A DNA stretch of 64,000 nucleotides from Leptothoe kymatousa TAU-MAC 1615 (GTDB lineage: Bacteria > Cyanobacteriota > Cyanobacteriia > Phormidesmidales > Phormidesmidaceae): the NCBI RefSeq assembly GCF_018739865.1, contig NZ_JADOER010000004.1:1002157-1066156 (forward strand), in the 5' to 3' direction. Position numbers and translations under genes: made by a program. Shown here piece after piece: positions 36,571 to 44,817 of this stretch. Each line of letters starts with the position of its first letter. Positions within the stretch are counted from its first letter, which is position 1. Under the pieces are notes generated by a model that had not been told where the DNA came from, ran no database searches, and worked only from the letters and a program-made list of their open reading frames with translations.

Positions 36571-36741
36571 CAAAAGCTACCCAGCTTTATCAATGGCCTG
36601 TGCGTATGTTTAGCGAATCTATAAACTTCAAACCGGCCAAAAGAAACTCCGGACATCCTTAGCCAAGTTGGGAGATTGAACCAGGGATAGCGGTTTTCAC
36701 GACTTTAGTCATCGGTGTTTTTCCTTGGTTTCTCCTAGCTT

Positions 36742-36841
36742 AGGGCTTGTTAAAAATAAAAATCATGGCCTTGCACATTTAGCCCATGACTTAACAAGCT
36801 TGTCAGGCTTAAACCACGCAGTAGTTTCTTGACAGCTCCTT
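36742..36841 (+). repeat. Dispersed ~100-bp intergenic repeat, copy B
   Basis: This is the second copy of the element at 12067-12166 (about 78% identical, same orientation). Its inverted repeat is one pair longer: GCTTGTTAA (36746-36754) and TTAACAAGC (36791-36799). It ends 4 nt before the ATG of the gene at 36846, so it may supply or disturb that gene's promoter or leader. No coding potential was seen. Confidence 0.7.
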
Positions 36842-36845
36842 AGCT

Positions 36846-37790
36846 ATGACAAATAGCGCAACACAATTTATACCGGTTTCAAAACTGTCTGCGGGCACTC
36901 GACGCTGGCAGCAAACCATATCCGGCGTAACGGCAGTTACCCTCGGCTTTCAAGGGACAGTGGCCAATGCTACAGATGTGCCCTTGGCCAGCGTTCCAGC
37001 GGATAGCGCCACAGATATCTTTGTGGATCGAGGCTTTATTGAGCCGGTGCCGGCTGTTGTCGTGCCAGAGGGAGCAGCCTCTGTTCAACAGCCTCGCTTT
37101 TCCCCATTGGGGACTGTTCCCGAAGAGACTATCCCAGTCGAAGCCCCCCCTCCTGATGACAGCATCCGTCTTTTCCCCATCAGGCATACCGGGGGTTCCC
37201 AAATCCTGGAGAGGGCAAGATTCAAAGCCCCCAACGGTGGAGGTTTGGGCGCCTGGATGTCTAGTAGCTTTCTATTGAAAAATGACCTGCAATTGCGGTC
37301 CAACCAACCACAGCCCGCCGTAAGTCTCTCGGTGGAGCTCCTAAAACACCATCGACGGGAGCTGCATCGACGTTCTAATGCCGTAGAATCCCAGCTGCTC
37401 AATGTGCAGCAGCTACTGTCCATGCCCTCCTATGGCAACAGTTTTGCCGATCGGTTGTTGACAGAAGACGAATTTTACCAAAGCAAGCTGCGCAAACTAC
37501 AAACCCTAGAAGCAGAAATCCACACCGCCATAGAACAACAGGATAAAATCCTGCTAGAGCAGCTACAGCATCGTTTGCAACGCATGGACGAAGACCTGCG
37601 CACCCTGGCCCAAACCCGCTTGCAGCAACATATAGAACAAGCCCAGGGGACGTCCGTTTCAGGACTGTGGCAGGAGCCCATGTACCATTCTTCGTTGCAG
37701 TGGCTGATGGATCATACCCATGAGCGCCATGCCCTAAAGGCGCGGCAGCAAACCCTGGCCCAAACCATCGTGGCCATGGCCGTGGATTAG
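36846..37790 (+). CDS. Coiled-coil protein, possibly exported, unknown function
   Basis: The 314-residue protein has an atypical N-terminus, with a weakly hydrophobic stretch TISGVTAVTLGFQGTVANA that could be a signal peptide cleaved after NA. A Pro/Val/Glu-rich region (to about residue 110) and an Arg-rich patch lead to a long amphipathic helix from about 165 to 270 (LKHHRRELHRRSNAVESQLLNVQQLL, KLRKLQTLEAEIHTAIEQQ, LLEQLQHRLQRMDEDLRTLAQTRLQQ). This is clearly coiled coil. No domain was recognised. Its stop overlaps the stop of the opposing CoA-binding gene by 4 nt. Confidence 0.6.
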   Translation: MTNSATQFIPVSKLSAGTRRWQQTISGVTAVTLGFQGTVANATDVPLASVPADSATDIFVDRGFIEPVPAVVVPEGAASVQQPRFSPLGTVPEETIPVEAPPPDDSIRLFPIRHTGGSQILERARFKAPNGGGLGAWMSSSFLLKNDLQLRSNQPQPAVSLSVELLKHHRRELHRRSNAVESQLLNVQQLLSMPSYGNSFADRLLTEDEFYQSKLRKLQTLEAEIHTAIEQQDKILLEQLQHRLQRMDEDLRTLAQTRLQQHIEQAQGTSVSGLWQEPMYHSSLQWLMDHTHERHALKARQQTLAQTIVAMAVD

Positions 37791-38215
37791 ATTTGATGTC
37801 GTTGCCATTCGATTTTGATGCAGGCATCCATCACCACTTGCCAACCTGTTGCCATCGCCTTTTGGGCAACGGCTTCGTCGTAAATATCTAGCTGGGTCCA
37901 GAGACACTTGCCGGTCGCCATGGTGTCTAAGGAGAGAATTTCGTCTAAGATGCCAGGCAGAAATTCGCTACGGCGAAACACATTTACCACATCAATGGGG
38001 CCAGGCACATCGGCTAGCGTTGCGTAGCAGGGCTGACCGTCGATTTCCTTGGCGGCGGGATGCACCGGGTAGACTACATAGCCCTGCTGCCGCATAAACT
38101 TAGCCACCTGGTAGCTGGGGCGCTGGGGTTTAGGCGAGTGACCCACAACGGCGATATACTTCGTGGTGGCCAGAACGCTCTGGATCACGGCTGGGTCTTG
38201 GTAGGGGGTGTTCAT
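37787..38215 (-). CDS. CoA-binding domain protein (YccU family)
   Basis: The 142-residue single Rossmann-like CoA_binding domain reads IAVVGHSPKPQRPSYQVAKFM for the nucleotide loop, then GYVVYPVHPAAKEIDGQPCYATLADVPGPIDVVNVFRR, ending in VVMDACIKIEWQRH. This matches the YccU-like proteins and the N-terminus of succinyl-CoA synthetase alpha. The exact role of stand-alone members is not established. It is divergent from the YjbQ gene, with 25 bp between starts. Confidence 0.88.
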   Translation of the reverse strand: MNTPYQDPAVIQSVLATTKYIAVVGHSPKPQRPSYQVAKFMRQQGYVVYPVHPAAKEIDGQPCYATLADVPGPIDVVNVFRRSEFLPGILDEILSLDTMATGKCLWTQLDIYDEAVAQKAMATGWQVVMDACIKIEWQRHQI

Positions 38216-38240
38216 GGTATGTCCCGTCAGGAAGGCAACT

Positions 38241-38681
38241 ATGCAGCTTGTTTCCCACTATCTAACATTTGACACTGCTGAGGCGATTGATATTGTCGAT
38301 ATTACGGCGGATATCCAGCGGCAGGTGGAGGCGGTTGGGGTGAGCCAGGGCCATGTGGTGGTGTTTTCGTGCCATACCACCACGGCGCTGACGGTAAATG
38401 AAGCGGAAGAACGGCTGCTGGTGGATATTAAAGCTTATTTGCGCAAGCTGGCCCCACCGGAGGATCGGTATTTGCATAATGACCTGCACCTGCGGGAGGT
38501 GCCCCCGGACGAGCCGATAAATGCGCACTCCCACTTGATGGCGATGACCTTGGGCAATAGCGAGACGGTGCCGATTGTGGATGGGAAGCTGGCGCTGGGG
38601 ACCTATCAGTCGGTGATGTTGGTGGATTTGGATGGGCCGAGAAAGGGACGGAAGGTGTTGGTGCAGATTTGTGGTGTGTAG
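38241..38681 (+). CDS. YjbQ/UPF0047 family protein
   Basis: This 146-residue protein belongs to the widespread YjbQ family, proposed to have a thiamin-phosphate-synthase-like side activity in some bacteria. The motif VVVFSCHTTTALTVNEAEERLL, the YLHNDLHLRE block and the metal-site segment NAHSHLMAMTLGNSETVPI are all present, with the ALGTYQSVMLVDLDGPRKGRKV end. The ATG at 38241 is preceded by GGAAGG and fits the family start; the frame opens 11 codons earlier. Its stop directly abuts the stop of the opposing Uma2 gene. Confidence 0.88.
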   Translation: MQLVSHYLTFDTAEAIDIVDITADIQRQVEAVGVSQGHVVVFSCHTTTALTVNEAEERLLVDIKAYLRKLAPPEDRYLHNDLHLREVPPDEPINAHSHLMAMTLGNSETVPIVDGKLALGTYQSVMLVDLDGPRKGRKVLVQICGV

Positions 38682-39491
38682 CTAAACCCCATTGGGGTCA
38701 ATGCCTAGCTCCCTTAGCTTTTCTGCTAATCGATCTGCCTGAGCCTGGGCCTGCTCCACCTGAGCCTGGGCCTGCTCCACCTGAGCCTGGGCCTGCTCCA
38801 CCTGAGCCTGGGCCTGCTCCACCTGAGCCTGAGCTTGGTCCGCCTGGGTCTGAGCCTGTTTTGCCTTGGCCTCGGCTTGTTGTGCTAGTTCTTCTGGCGT
38901 TGGCAATCGAGTGCCATCCTGGGCATACCAATAGAGCCATTCCCGTTCTCGGCCCAGATAGGTTCCCCGTTCTCGGCCTAGGGCTAGACCGATTTCAGGC
39001 AGCCAGACGGGATTGCCTTCTAGGCGCTGATAGCTGCCGTCAATTAAGGCATACACTTCCAGGGGCTGACGCTTGCGCCGGGGTTTGGGCAGGTAAACGG
39101 CGTAGTAACGAATGCCTAAATCGGCGTAGATTGCTTTTTTGCGTTCGTATTCGCCACCGTAGGTTTTGGAGACGACTTCTAAGGCCAGGGTGGGGGCAAT
39201 GTTGTCTTCTTCCCAAAAGACATAGCTTAGCCGCCCGTCTTCGCCGATAAAGCGTTCCACACCCAGGCTAAGGAATCCGTCTGGGACGATGGCTGGTTTG
39301 GCTGGGTCGTAGTAGATGCCCATATCTACGCCGAAAAACCAGTCGAGGCGATGGGGCCACACCATGGCTAGGATGGCTTCGAGCAGGTTGGGGATTAGGT
39401 TCTGTAGCTCGTTATCTACAGGTGTGTCGTCTGAGTCGGGTAGCTCAGCTGAGGAGGGGAGGCATTGTTTGGGATCGAAGTGTAAAACCAT
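38682..39491 (-). CDS. Uma2 family endonuclease-like protein with heptad-repeat tail
   Basis: The 269-residue protein begins with a Uma2/DUF820 PD-(D/E)xK-type domain (about 1-190). The core is visible as PAIVPDGFLSLG, APTLALEVVSKTYGGEYERKKAIYADLGIRYYAVY and WLPEIGLALG. These domains are numerous in cyanobacteria and of unknown physiological role. The C-terminal ~75 residues are coiled coil made of the heptad QAQVEQA, encoded by an exact 21-bp tandem repeat at 38738-38821. The tail ends AEKLRELGIDPNGV, a common Uma2 terminus, so the repeat has expanded inside an existing linker helix. Confidence 0.88.
   Translation of the reverse strand: MVLHFDPKQCLPSSAELPDSDDTPVDNELQNLIPNLLEAILAMVWPHRLDWFFGVDMGIYYDPAKPAIVPDGFLSLGVERFIGEDGRLSYVFWEEDNIAPTLALEVVSKTYGGEYERKKAIYADLGIRYYAVYLPKPRRKRQPLEVYALIDGSYQRLEGNPVWLPEIGLALGRERGTYLGREREWLYWYAQDGTRLPTPEELAQQAEAKAKQAQTQADQAQAQVEQAQAQVEQAQAQVEQAQAQVEQAQAQADRLAEKLRELGIDPNGV
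38738..38821 (-). repeat. Exact 21-bp tandem repeat inside the Uma2 gene
   Basis: Four identical 21-bp units (plus strand CCTGAGCCTGGGCCTGCTCCA) lie at 38738-38758, 38759-38779, 38780-38800 and 38801-38821, with diverged units beyond. Each encodes seven residues (QAQVEQA or a rotation of it), so copy-number change alters coiled-coil length by one heptad without changing frame. Confidence 0.9.
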
Positions 39492-39594
39492 GGGGAGCCT
39501 GGGGATTTGCCTTGGCTATTGCTATTTTAGCGTCACGATATGGGTTGCTTTGTTTGCGTAATGATTCGCTGGGGATTTTGGAGCTACGCACGAC

Positions 39595-41637
39595 TCATCG
39601 CTTCTGCGCAAGTAGCGCCTGCTGCTCTGGCGTCATCTGCGCAAAGTGCTGCCTAAGCAGATCGTGGATAAAACGATAGCGTCCACCCGTTCTTTGAATA
39701 AATCGATGTTTAACGGCATGCTCCAGGAACTGTGCGTAGTTCCAGGGGGTGGCACCGTTTATCGTCAAAACTATGCGTAGGATGCAATGTTGGATAGCGC
39801 CCATCAGACCGCTACTCAGACCGAAAATCAGACCGAAAATCAGACCGCCACTCAGACCGAAAATCAGACCGACTCTCAGACCGAAAATCAGACCGACAAT
39901 CAGACCGCTAATCAGAACGACACTCAGACCATTTTGAAGACTTTTCTTAATGCCTTGATTCGGTACTTGTTTTTGCTTGATAGCCTCGTCACTCAGACCG
40001 AAAATCAGACCGAAAATCAGACCGACAATCAGACCGACAATCAGACCGACAATCAGACCGACAATCAGACCGAAAATCAGACCGACAATCAGACTTTTAC
40101 GGAGAGACCACTTTAGCTGTTCTTGTAACTTTATTTCACTTAGACCGCTACTCAGACCGACAATCAGACCGCCACTCAGACCGCCACTCAGACCGAAAAT
40201 CAGACCGACAATCAGACCGACAATCAGACCGAAACTCAGACCGAAAATCAGACCGAAAATCAGCCTGTAAGCTCGCTCCTGTTGCTTGGATGACAACCAG
40301 TCGGGTTGCAAGTTTTCAATTAAAAATTCAGTGTCGTTTCTTTTTTTTAGTTGCTGGGCAAGCCATGTCAAATAATGCAGTGTCTGTTTGGGTGTCTTGG
40401 CATTCCCCGGTTTATAGGCCCCCTGGTAACTGGGCTCGTGTAGTTGCTTTTGAATATAGGCATTAAACAGTGCCTCCCTGTCTCGAATTGGCTCACCTTG
40501 ATAGGCGACAACCAACATAGTGAGGAATAACGGCGATTCAGCCAGTTTCAAAAGGTCGGCATTAGACTGAATGTCATCCCATAGCTGCTCCTGACCTAAG
40601 TCCTCTAAATAGTGTTGAATCTGCTGCGAGCCTACCGCCTGTAGGTAGATCGCGCCATTCAGTTGTTTAAGCTGCTGCTTGCCTTGTTCATATTCCTCCC
40701 TACGACAGCAGACGATTGCTGACAGCGCCGGATGCTGCGACAAGAACTCTTCTAGCGCTTCAATACAAGCTACCTGGTTACTCTGCCCAAGTTCGTCCAG
40801 ACCGTCTAATAAAGGTAAAAATTCATTCTGCTGTATCCATTGCTGTGCAGTACTTTCAGCACGCTTATTAGATACACCATAGGACTGCTGTAGCTGCTGT
40901 CCAAACCAGGTCAATATCGAGGTTCCAGGCGTCCAGCTTGAGAGTTCAAAGAGTATAGGAATGGGATGATCGCTATCATCAATCGCAGCATCTACCAGCC
41001 GCTGTGTGACCGTCAGCAATTCAGTGGTTTTCCCGGCTCCCGGCTCGCCTAAAATCAGTAAGCGTCCTCCAATATCATTACGACGGAAGATGTTATAGGT
41101 TTTCTCAGCTGGTTCGACCTGCTTAATGGCTTGATTATCTTTAAATATCGCTAGTCCTCTTTTAACCAGCTTGCGCAAAGCAGACGGTGATCGCTTTGAC
41201 TTAGGTGTCTTGGCTAACTTTTCTTTTCTTGGCCGCCCAACCTGATAGCGCTGCTCTTCTTGCTCCAAATCGACCCTAACCCAATTGTGGAGCGAATCAT
41301 CAAGACGCTGCGCCACATTGGTTTTCATCTGCTCTAATAGCTTTTGTCGTAGAATCGATAGCTCTTGCTCAGATAGTTCAGCCTGGCCAAAGTACTTACG
41401 AAAGAAACTAAAAATTTTGTCCAGGTTGCCCGTCAGTTTAGCGACAGCGGCAACCGCTAGGGTAATGACTGCAAATACCGCCAGCCCCAAGTCTAGACCT
41501 GGAATATGCTGATTTAACCACGCTATCAGCTGCTCGGTCTTATCAGGGTCTTTTGGCAGCGGCTGAGCCGCCTGCGCTAGCAGACCACCCAGGGCAGCAT
41601 TAACCTCTTGTAGCATTCCGTCCACCGCCCACACCAC
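39595..41637 (-). CDS. NACHT-type STAND NTPase with glycine-leucine tetrad membrane repeats
   Basis: The 680-residue protein has a membrane helix at about 47-70 (GLDLGLAVFAVITLAVAAVAK) and a charged helical segment. The NACHT core has Walker A GEPGAGKTT (about 197-205), Walker B LPLLDGLDEL (about 274-283) and the following CCRREEY sensor segment. From about 458 to 620 there are three blocks of tetrads GLI(V/F) or GLS(G/S/F), with about 10, 8 and 10 units, separated by charged linkers. A conserved C-terminal end reads TPWNYAQFLEHAVKHRFIQR and RYRFIHDLLRQHFAQ. STAND NTPases act as switches, some in anti-phage immunity; here a membrane effector is inferred. No partner gene is evident. Confidence 0.85.
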   Translation of the reverse strand: MVWAVDGMLQEVNAALGGLLAQAAQPLPKDPDKTEQLIAWLNQHIPGLDLGLAVFAVITLAVAAVAKLTGNLDKIFSFFRKYFGQAELSEQELSILRQKLLEQMKTNVAQRLDDSLHNWVRVDLEQEEQRYQVGRPRKEKLAKTPKSKRSPSALRKLVKRGLAIFKDNQAIKQVEPAEKTYNIFRRNDIGGRLLILGEPGAGKTTELLTVTQRLVDAAIDDSDHPIPILFELSSWTPGTSILTWFGQQLQQSYGVSNKRAESTAQQWIQQNEFLPLLDGLDELGQSNQVACIEALEEFLSQHPALSAIVCCRREEYEQGKQQLKQLNGAIYLQAVGSQQIQHYLEDLGQEQLWDDIQSNADLLKLAESPLFLTMLVVAYQGEPIRDREALFNAYIQKQLHEPSYQGAYKPGNAKTPKQTLHYLTWLAQQLKKRNDTEFLIENLQPDWLSSKQQERAYRLIFGLIFGLSFGLIVGLIVGLIFGLSGGLSGGLIVGLSSGLSEIKLQEQLKWSLRKSLIVGLIFGLIVGLIVGLIVGLIVGLIFGLIFGLSDEAIKQKQVPNQGIKKSLQNGLSVVLISGLIVGLIFGLRVGLIFGLSGGLIFGLIFGLSSGLMGAIQHCILRIVLTINGATPWNYAQFLEHAVKHRFIQRTGGRYRFIHDLLRQHFAQMTPEQQALLAQKR
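39805..40268 (-). repeat. 12-bp tandem repeats encoding GLI(V/F) tetrads
   Basis: The unit CAGACCGA(A/C)AAT and its variant CAGACCG(C/A)CACT recur in three arrays, about 39805-39930, 39992-40095 and 40142-40268. Every unit is 12 bp, so four residues (GLIF, GLIV or GLSx in the minus-strand frame). Several neighbouring units are identical, for example five consecutive CAGACCGACAAT-type units near 40018-40070, which points to recent slippage or unequal recombination. Confidence 0.9.
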
Positions 41638-41694
41638 CAGAATAAAGCCCTACTCATCGTCGATAGAAACGATGAGATTCTCTCAATATATAAG

Positions 41695-42990
41695 CTAACC
41701 ACATGTGCCCAAAAACCTATCAATAGATTTTACAGCTCGCCCCACACCATCTTCCCCATTCACATCCCCCGACAACACCTTCGCCCGTTTTACCATCTCC
41801 TCAGACCCCACCACTTGCCCTATCGCCATAGCCAACCGCTCCGCCGATAACACCTTTGCCGCAATTGGCTCAGCCGCCATCCCCAACTCATACAGCCGCT
41901 CACCCCACGCAGGCTGGTCCCCAAAAAACGGCACCGGTACTACCGGCACCCCCGCCCGAATACTCGCCGCCGCCGTCCCCGCACCACAGTGATGAACAAC
42001 AGCATTCATCCTCGGAAACAACCACCGATAGGGAGCCTGATTCTCCAAATAAATATCCGAATTTTGTGCAAACAGTTCGCTACCCTGATCGTCGTTCCAG
42101 CCAGGAATAAACACACACCTCACCTGAGCCTTACCAATCGCCTCAGAAATCAGCTCATAGGTTTCCGCCGGTTTACCAATGGGCATACTGCCAAACCCTA
42201 AGGAAATCACGGGTCGCTGATCCCGGTTAATAAAGTCAACTAAGGACTGGGGTGGTTCATACTGCCGGTCATCATCCAGAAAACAATAGCCCACCGTTTC
42301 CACCTGGTACTGGGCATTTTCCCAATCGGGGGGCGATGGTACTACACACTCACTGTATTGATTCAAAATCAACACCATTTTGGCCACTTCTGGGTCGTAG
42401 CGTTGCACAATTGGTCGATTTTTTAGGCCGATGGACTGTCTGAAACTATTGATGGTTTTGCGATCGCTCAGCCGCTTTAACATCGACACCAACGAATAGC
42501 TGGCACCATTGGCCCATTTTTTGACAGGATTAAGGGTAAGGTCCACCCCTTTACCAAACTGAAGAATCGGAAAATAGACCGTGCGCTGCAGCGGAAAATA
42601 GCTAGCAACGATGATGGGCAGACCCAGCCTTTCCGTAATATTTGACGCCCACATGCTCAGTGGACCAACAATCACCGCCCTAGCACCCTCGGCTGCTGCT
42701 AACGTTTGCTCTAGCTGCCGGGTACGTTCTTTCTTGATTTGTGGCGGTTCGTCCCACGGGGGCACTTCCCCTTTGATAACTTTAATCCCTGCGGGAGATT
42801 GGAGAAACTTACGATAGTCTCCCGCGATGGGAAAAAAGGGTAGATCTAAGTCTTCTGCCAGGGAGCGAAAATTTTCATGGCTGATAAAGCGGATACTATA
42901 GCCAGCCTTTTGCAATCCTTTTGCGATCGCAGCCAGGGGTCTAATATCGCCAGTAGACCCTACGGCCACAACCGCAAAATCAAATTTCAT
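41695..42990 (-). CDS. GT1-family glycosyltransferase (UGT/MGT-like)
   Basis: The 431-residue protein uses the GT-B fold. Its N-terminus, FDFAVVAVGSTGDIRPLAAIAKGLQKAG, is the acceptor-side pattern of sterol/macrolide-type glucosyltransferases. The C-terminal donor site reads RPVISLGFGSMPIGKPAETYELI, then NQAPYRWLFPRMNAVVHHCGAGTAAASIRAGVPVVPVPFFGDQPAWGERL, the GT1 signature with HHCGAGT. Substrate could be a lipid, sterol or carotenoid; the sequence does not say. The ATG at 42990 begins the conserved domain, and the 51 codons open upstream are excluded because they run toward the next gene. Confidence 0.9.
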   Translation of the reverse strand: MKFDFAVVAVGSTGDIRPLAAIAKGLQKAGYSIRFISHENFRSLAEDLDLPFFPIAGDYRKFLQSPAGIKVIKGEVPPWDEPPQIKKERTRQLEQTLAAAEGARAVIVGPLSMWASNITERLGLPIIVASYFPLQRTVYFPILQFGKGVDLTLNPVKKWANGASYSLVSMLKRLSDRKTINSFRQSIGLKNRPIVQRYDPEVAKMVLILNQYSECVVPSPPDWENAQYQVETVGYCFLDDDRQYEPPQSLVDFINRDQRPVISLGFGSMPIGKPAETYELISEAIGKAQVRCVFIPGWNDDQGSELFAQNSDIYLENQAPYRWLFPRMNAVVHHCGAGTAAASIRAGVPVVPVPFFGDQPAWGERLYELGMAAEPIAAKVLSAERLAMAIGQVVGSEEMVKRAKVLSGDVNGEDGVGRAVKSIDRFLGTCG

Positions 42991-43063
42991 CCTACATTCA
43001 CCTAAAGGGACAGCATAGCGGTTAGCCCAGACCTTGTCTGTGGCCGTAGGACTACGTTGGCAA

Positions 43064-43765
43064 TCAGTCGCCAATAAAACAATAAAACAACCCGTCGCCG
43101 CCTGTCCCTTGCAATGCTTCCTGGCTGCAGCCGGCAGTGCCATGGGCCGAATTCCACGACAACATATGCCAGTCTTCGCTCAGGCCAACCCGGTCGTGAT
43201 GGCCCACAATGGCAGACCCTTCCCCATCACTAGTCCACGCACTGCAGGTCGTATCGCCCCCAGCGGTGGAATACATGCCGTTTGGATCAGACCCGGTTAA
43301 AATATCGTGGCGATTTGGCTGATCTCCGCGACCATTAACAAGATTGCCATTCTCGTCTAACCCTGTTGCTTTACCAACAAAATTGTTGCTGGAATGTAGC
43401 GCGTTAACATCGTTGGCAATGAGAGCTCCCTTGGCATTGTGCCAGGGGCCGTTGCCGATGCGATCGCGGGCATTTACCCCAGGAATCACCACGGGGCTAC
43501 CGCTCGATCGATCTACCTTGGGGCTAACGCTTAAATAAGCGCGCCAATTAGTCGCTTTAGAACCAGCCGCTGCAGCAAGTTTGGCACAGTGGCCATCAGC
43601 ACCCGCCAACCCGCCCAGGTTGCCTCCATTTCCAGGACCGGCACTGGTGATAAAGAACGACATGTCGGGCTGCTGTGCCTGTACCGCTAGGCTAAAAACG
43701 AAGCCCAGCAGTGCCGTACTTACGAGTAAGGCTATGACCCTTACCTTTTTGGTAATGTAATGCAT
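43064..43765 (-). CDS. Secreted DUF1554-like (lectin-fold) protein
   Basis: From the ATG at 43765 the protein has 233 residues with a clear signal peptide (KKVRVIALLVSTALLGFVFSLAVQAQ). The mature part begins FFITSAGPGNGGNLGGLAGADGHC, the pattern of the DUF1554 family first noted in Leptospira surface proteins, and continues TNWRAYLS. The C-terminal half has AWTSDGEGSAIVGHHDRVG and ends CSQEALQGTGGDGLFYCFIGD. Paired cysteines suggest disulfides and an exported C-type-lectin-like domain. Ligand unknown. It precedes the glycosyltransferase on the same strand by 73 nt, so cotranscription is possible. Confidence 0.7.
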   Translation of the reverse strand: MHYITKKVRVIALLVSTALLGFVFSLAVQAQQPDMSFFITSAGPGNGGNLGGLAGADGHCAKLAAAAGSKATNWRAYLSVSPKVDRSSGSPVVIPGVNARDRIGNGPWHNAKGALIANDVNALHSSNNFVGKATGLDENGNLVNGRGDQPNRHDILTGSDPNGMYSTAGGDTTCSAWTSDGEGSAIVGHHDRVGLSEDWHMLSWNSAHGTAGCSQEALQGTGGDGLFYCFIGD

Positions 43766-43988
43766 CTTAGGAAAATCTTCTGTGACGTCATGAATTGCCA
43801 AGGTGCATCTTAGTCTAAGGTTTTACATTATGGAGTTTTCTCCATAACCCATTAAAAAAGAATATTCCGATGGCAGTGAAGGGGCTAGCAGAGTGTGTGC
43901 ACCGCAATCGGACCTTAGAACAAAGTGGGATGGTTGCCAGGGAGGGGCTGCGGCGTTCGGACTGCTGAAGGAATACCGCAGAAATTAT

Positions 43989-44333
43989 TTAGGAACTGAG
44001 CGGATCGTCCGAGTGCAGGGTCTGCCCAGGGGTGAAATACATAAACTTGGCCCCTTGGGGCGCACCGGGCTTGTGCCAGATGCCCTTGGGTACAACAAAT
44101 GTGGAACCCGCCTTGGCAACAAACTGTTGTGGTGTTTCTCCAGCCAAGAGTGTGATTTCAAACTCTCCTTCAATAATGTAAAACCATTCGTCCGTGTCCG
44201 GGTGCATTTCCCACACAGGAGATACCCCTGTGATGCTGCAGGCACCAACATGGCTACCGTTAAATGGCACGATATCAAGAAAAGAACCGTCGGCATGGGC
44301 CGCGAGTTCAGCCGTAACGTTTTTTATATCCAT
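43989..44333 (-). CDS. Cupin domain protein
   Basis: The 114-residue single-domain cupin has motif 1 in EMHPDTDEWFYIIEGEFEI and motif 2 in GSTFVVPKGIWHKPGAP. Metal ligands His (MHPDTDEW), Glu and His (GIWHKP) are present, so a mononuclear metal site is plausible. Such proteins serve as small isomerases, dioxygenases or sensors; none can be assigned from sequence. It lies 19 nt downstream of the gene at 44353 on the same strand and probably shares its transcript. Confidence 0.85.
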   Translation of the reverse strand: MDIKNVTAELAAHADGSFLDIVPFNGSHVGACSITGVSPVWEMHPDTDEWFYIIEGEFEITLLAGETPQQFVAKAGSTFVVPKGIWHKPGAPQGAKFMYFTPGQTLHSDDPLSS

Positions 44334-44352
44334 AATGAATTCACGACATACC

Positions 44353-44739
44353 CTATACGGAATTGTCTTTTAGCAACCCCTGCATCTGCATGTGGCTCAA
44401 CAACCAGTTGGCCATGGTGGCCCGTCGCGTTAGCCGGGGCACTAGCTGGTCAATGCTGTAGCCCTTAAACCCCAGATGGTTTTTCAGTAGCTGCTTATTC
44501 TCTTTTGGAATGGATCGGGTCAGCTTTACGGTGGCCGGACGACTTTCAATAAAGTTGGGCGGCTCAGGATACTTTTCTTGTATAGCCTCTATTACATTAG
44601 AGGCATCCCACTGCTGGGTGGCACCATCGTAGCGATAGCCCAGGTAGTGCCACACCAGTTGATTGACAATATCGTCTTCGAGTTCTTCGTTGAGGATGGC
44701 CCAAACGGTGGCTTCGGTAAGGGGGGGCAGGTCAGTCAT
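44353..44739 (-). CDS. Conserved cyanobacterial protein, unknown function
   Basis: The 128-residue soluble alpha-helical protein has segments EATVWAILNEELEDDIVNQLVWHYLGYRYD, WDASNVIEAIQEKYPEPPNFIESRPATVKLTR and RRATMANWLLSHMQMQGLL. No domain was recognised and no catalytic motif is visible. It is divergent from birA (78 bp between starts) and is followed on the same strand by the cupin gene. Confidence 0.6.
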   Translation of the reverse strand: MTDLPPLTEATVWAILNEELEDDIVNQLVWHYLGYRYDGATQQWDASNVIEAIQEKYPEPPNFIESRPATVKLTRSIPKENKQLLKNHLGFKGYSIDQLVPRLTRRATMANWLLSHMQMQGLLKDNSV

Positions 44740-44817
44740 AATCAGTGCAATTTAATCAGCCCTAGGATAGCAAGCCATTGGTAAGATCGATGCCTAGCTG
44801 AAATCGGGGAAAAGATT

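Noticed and set aside
36571..36741. Transposase remnant beside repeat copy B
   Set aside because: No open frame or transposase motif was found next to either copy of the repeat, so an autonomous insertion sequence is not supported.
38669..39250. Plus-strand 193-residue frame with PPEPGPA repeats
   Set aside because: Antisense of the Uma2 heptad repeat; the opposite strand carries a full Uma2 domain.
39787..40270. Plus-strand frames rich in Thr-Gln-Asn or Arg-Pro repeats
   Set aside because: They are antisense readings of the 12-bp repeat in the NACHT gene, whose minus-strand frame has recognised domains on both sides.
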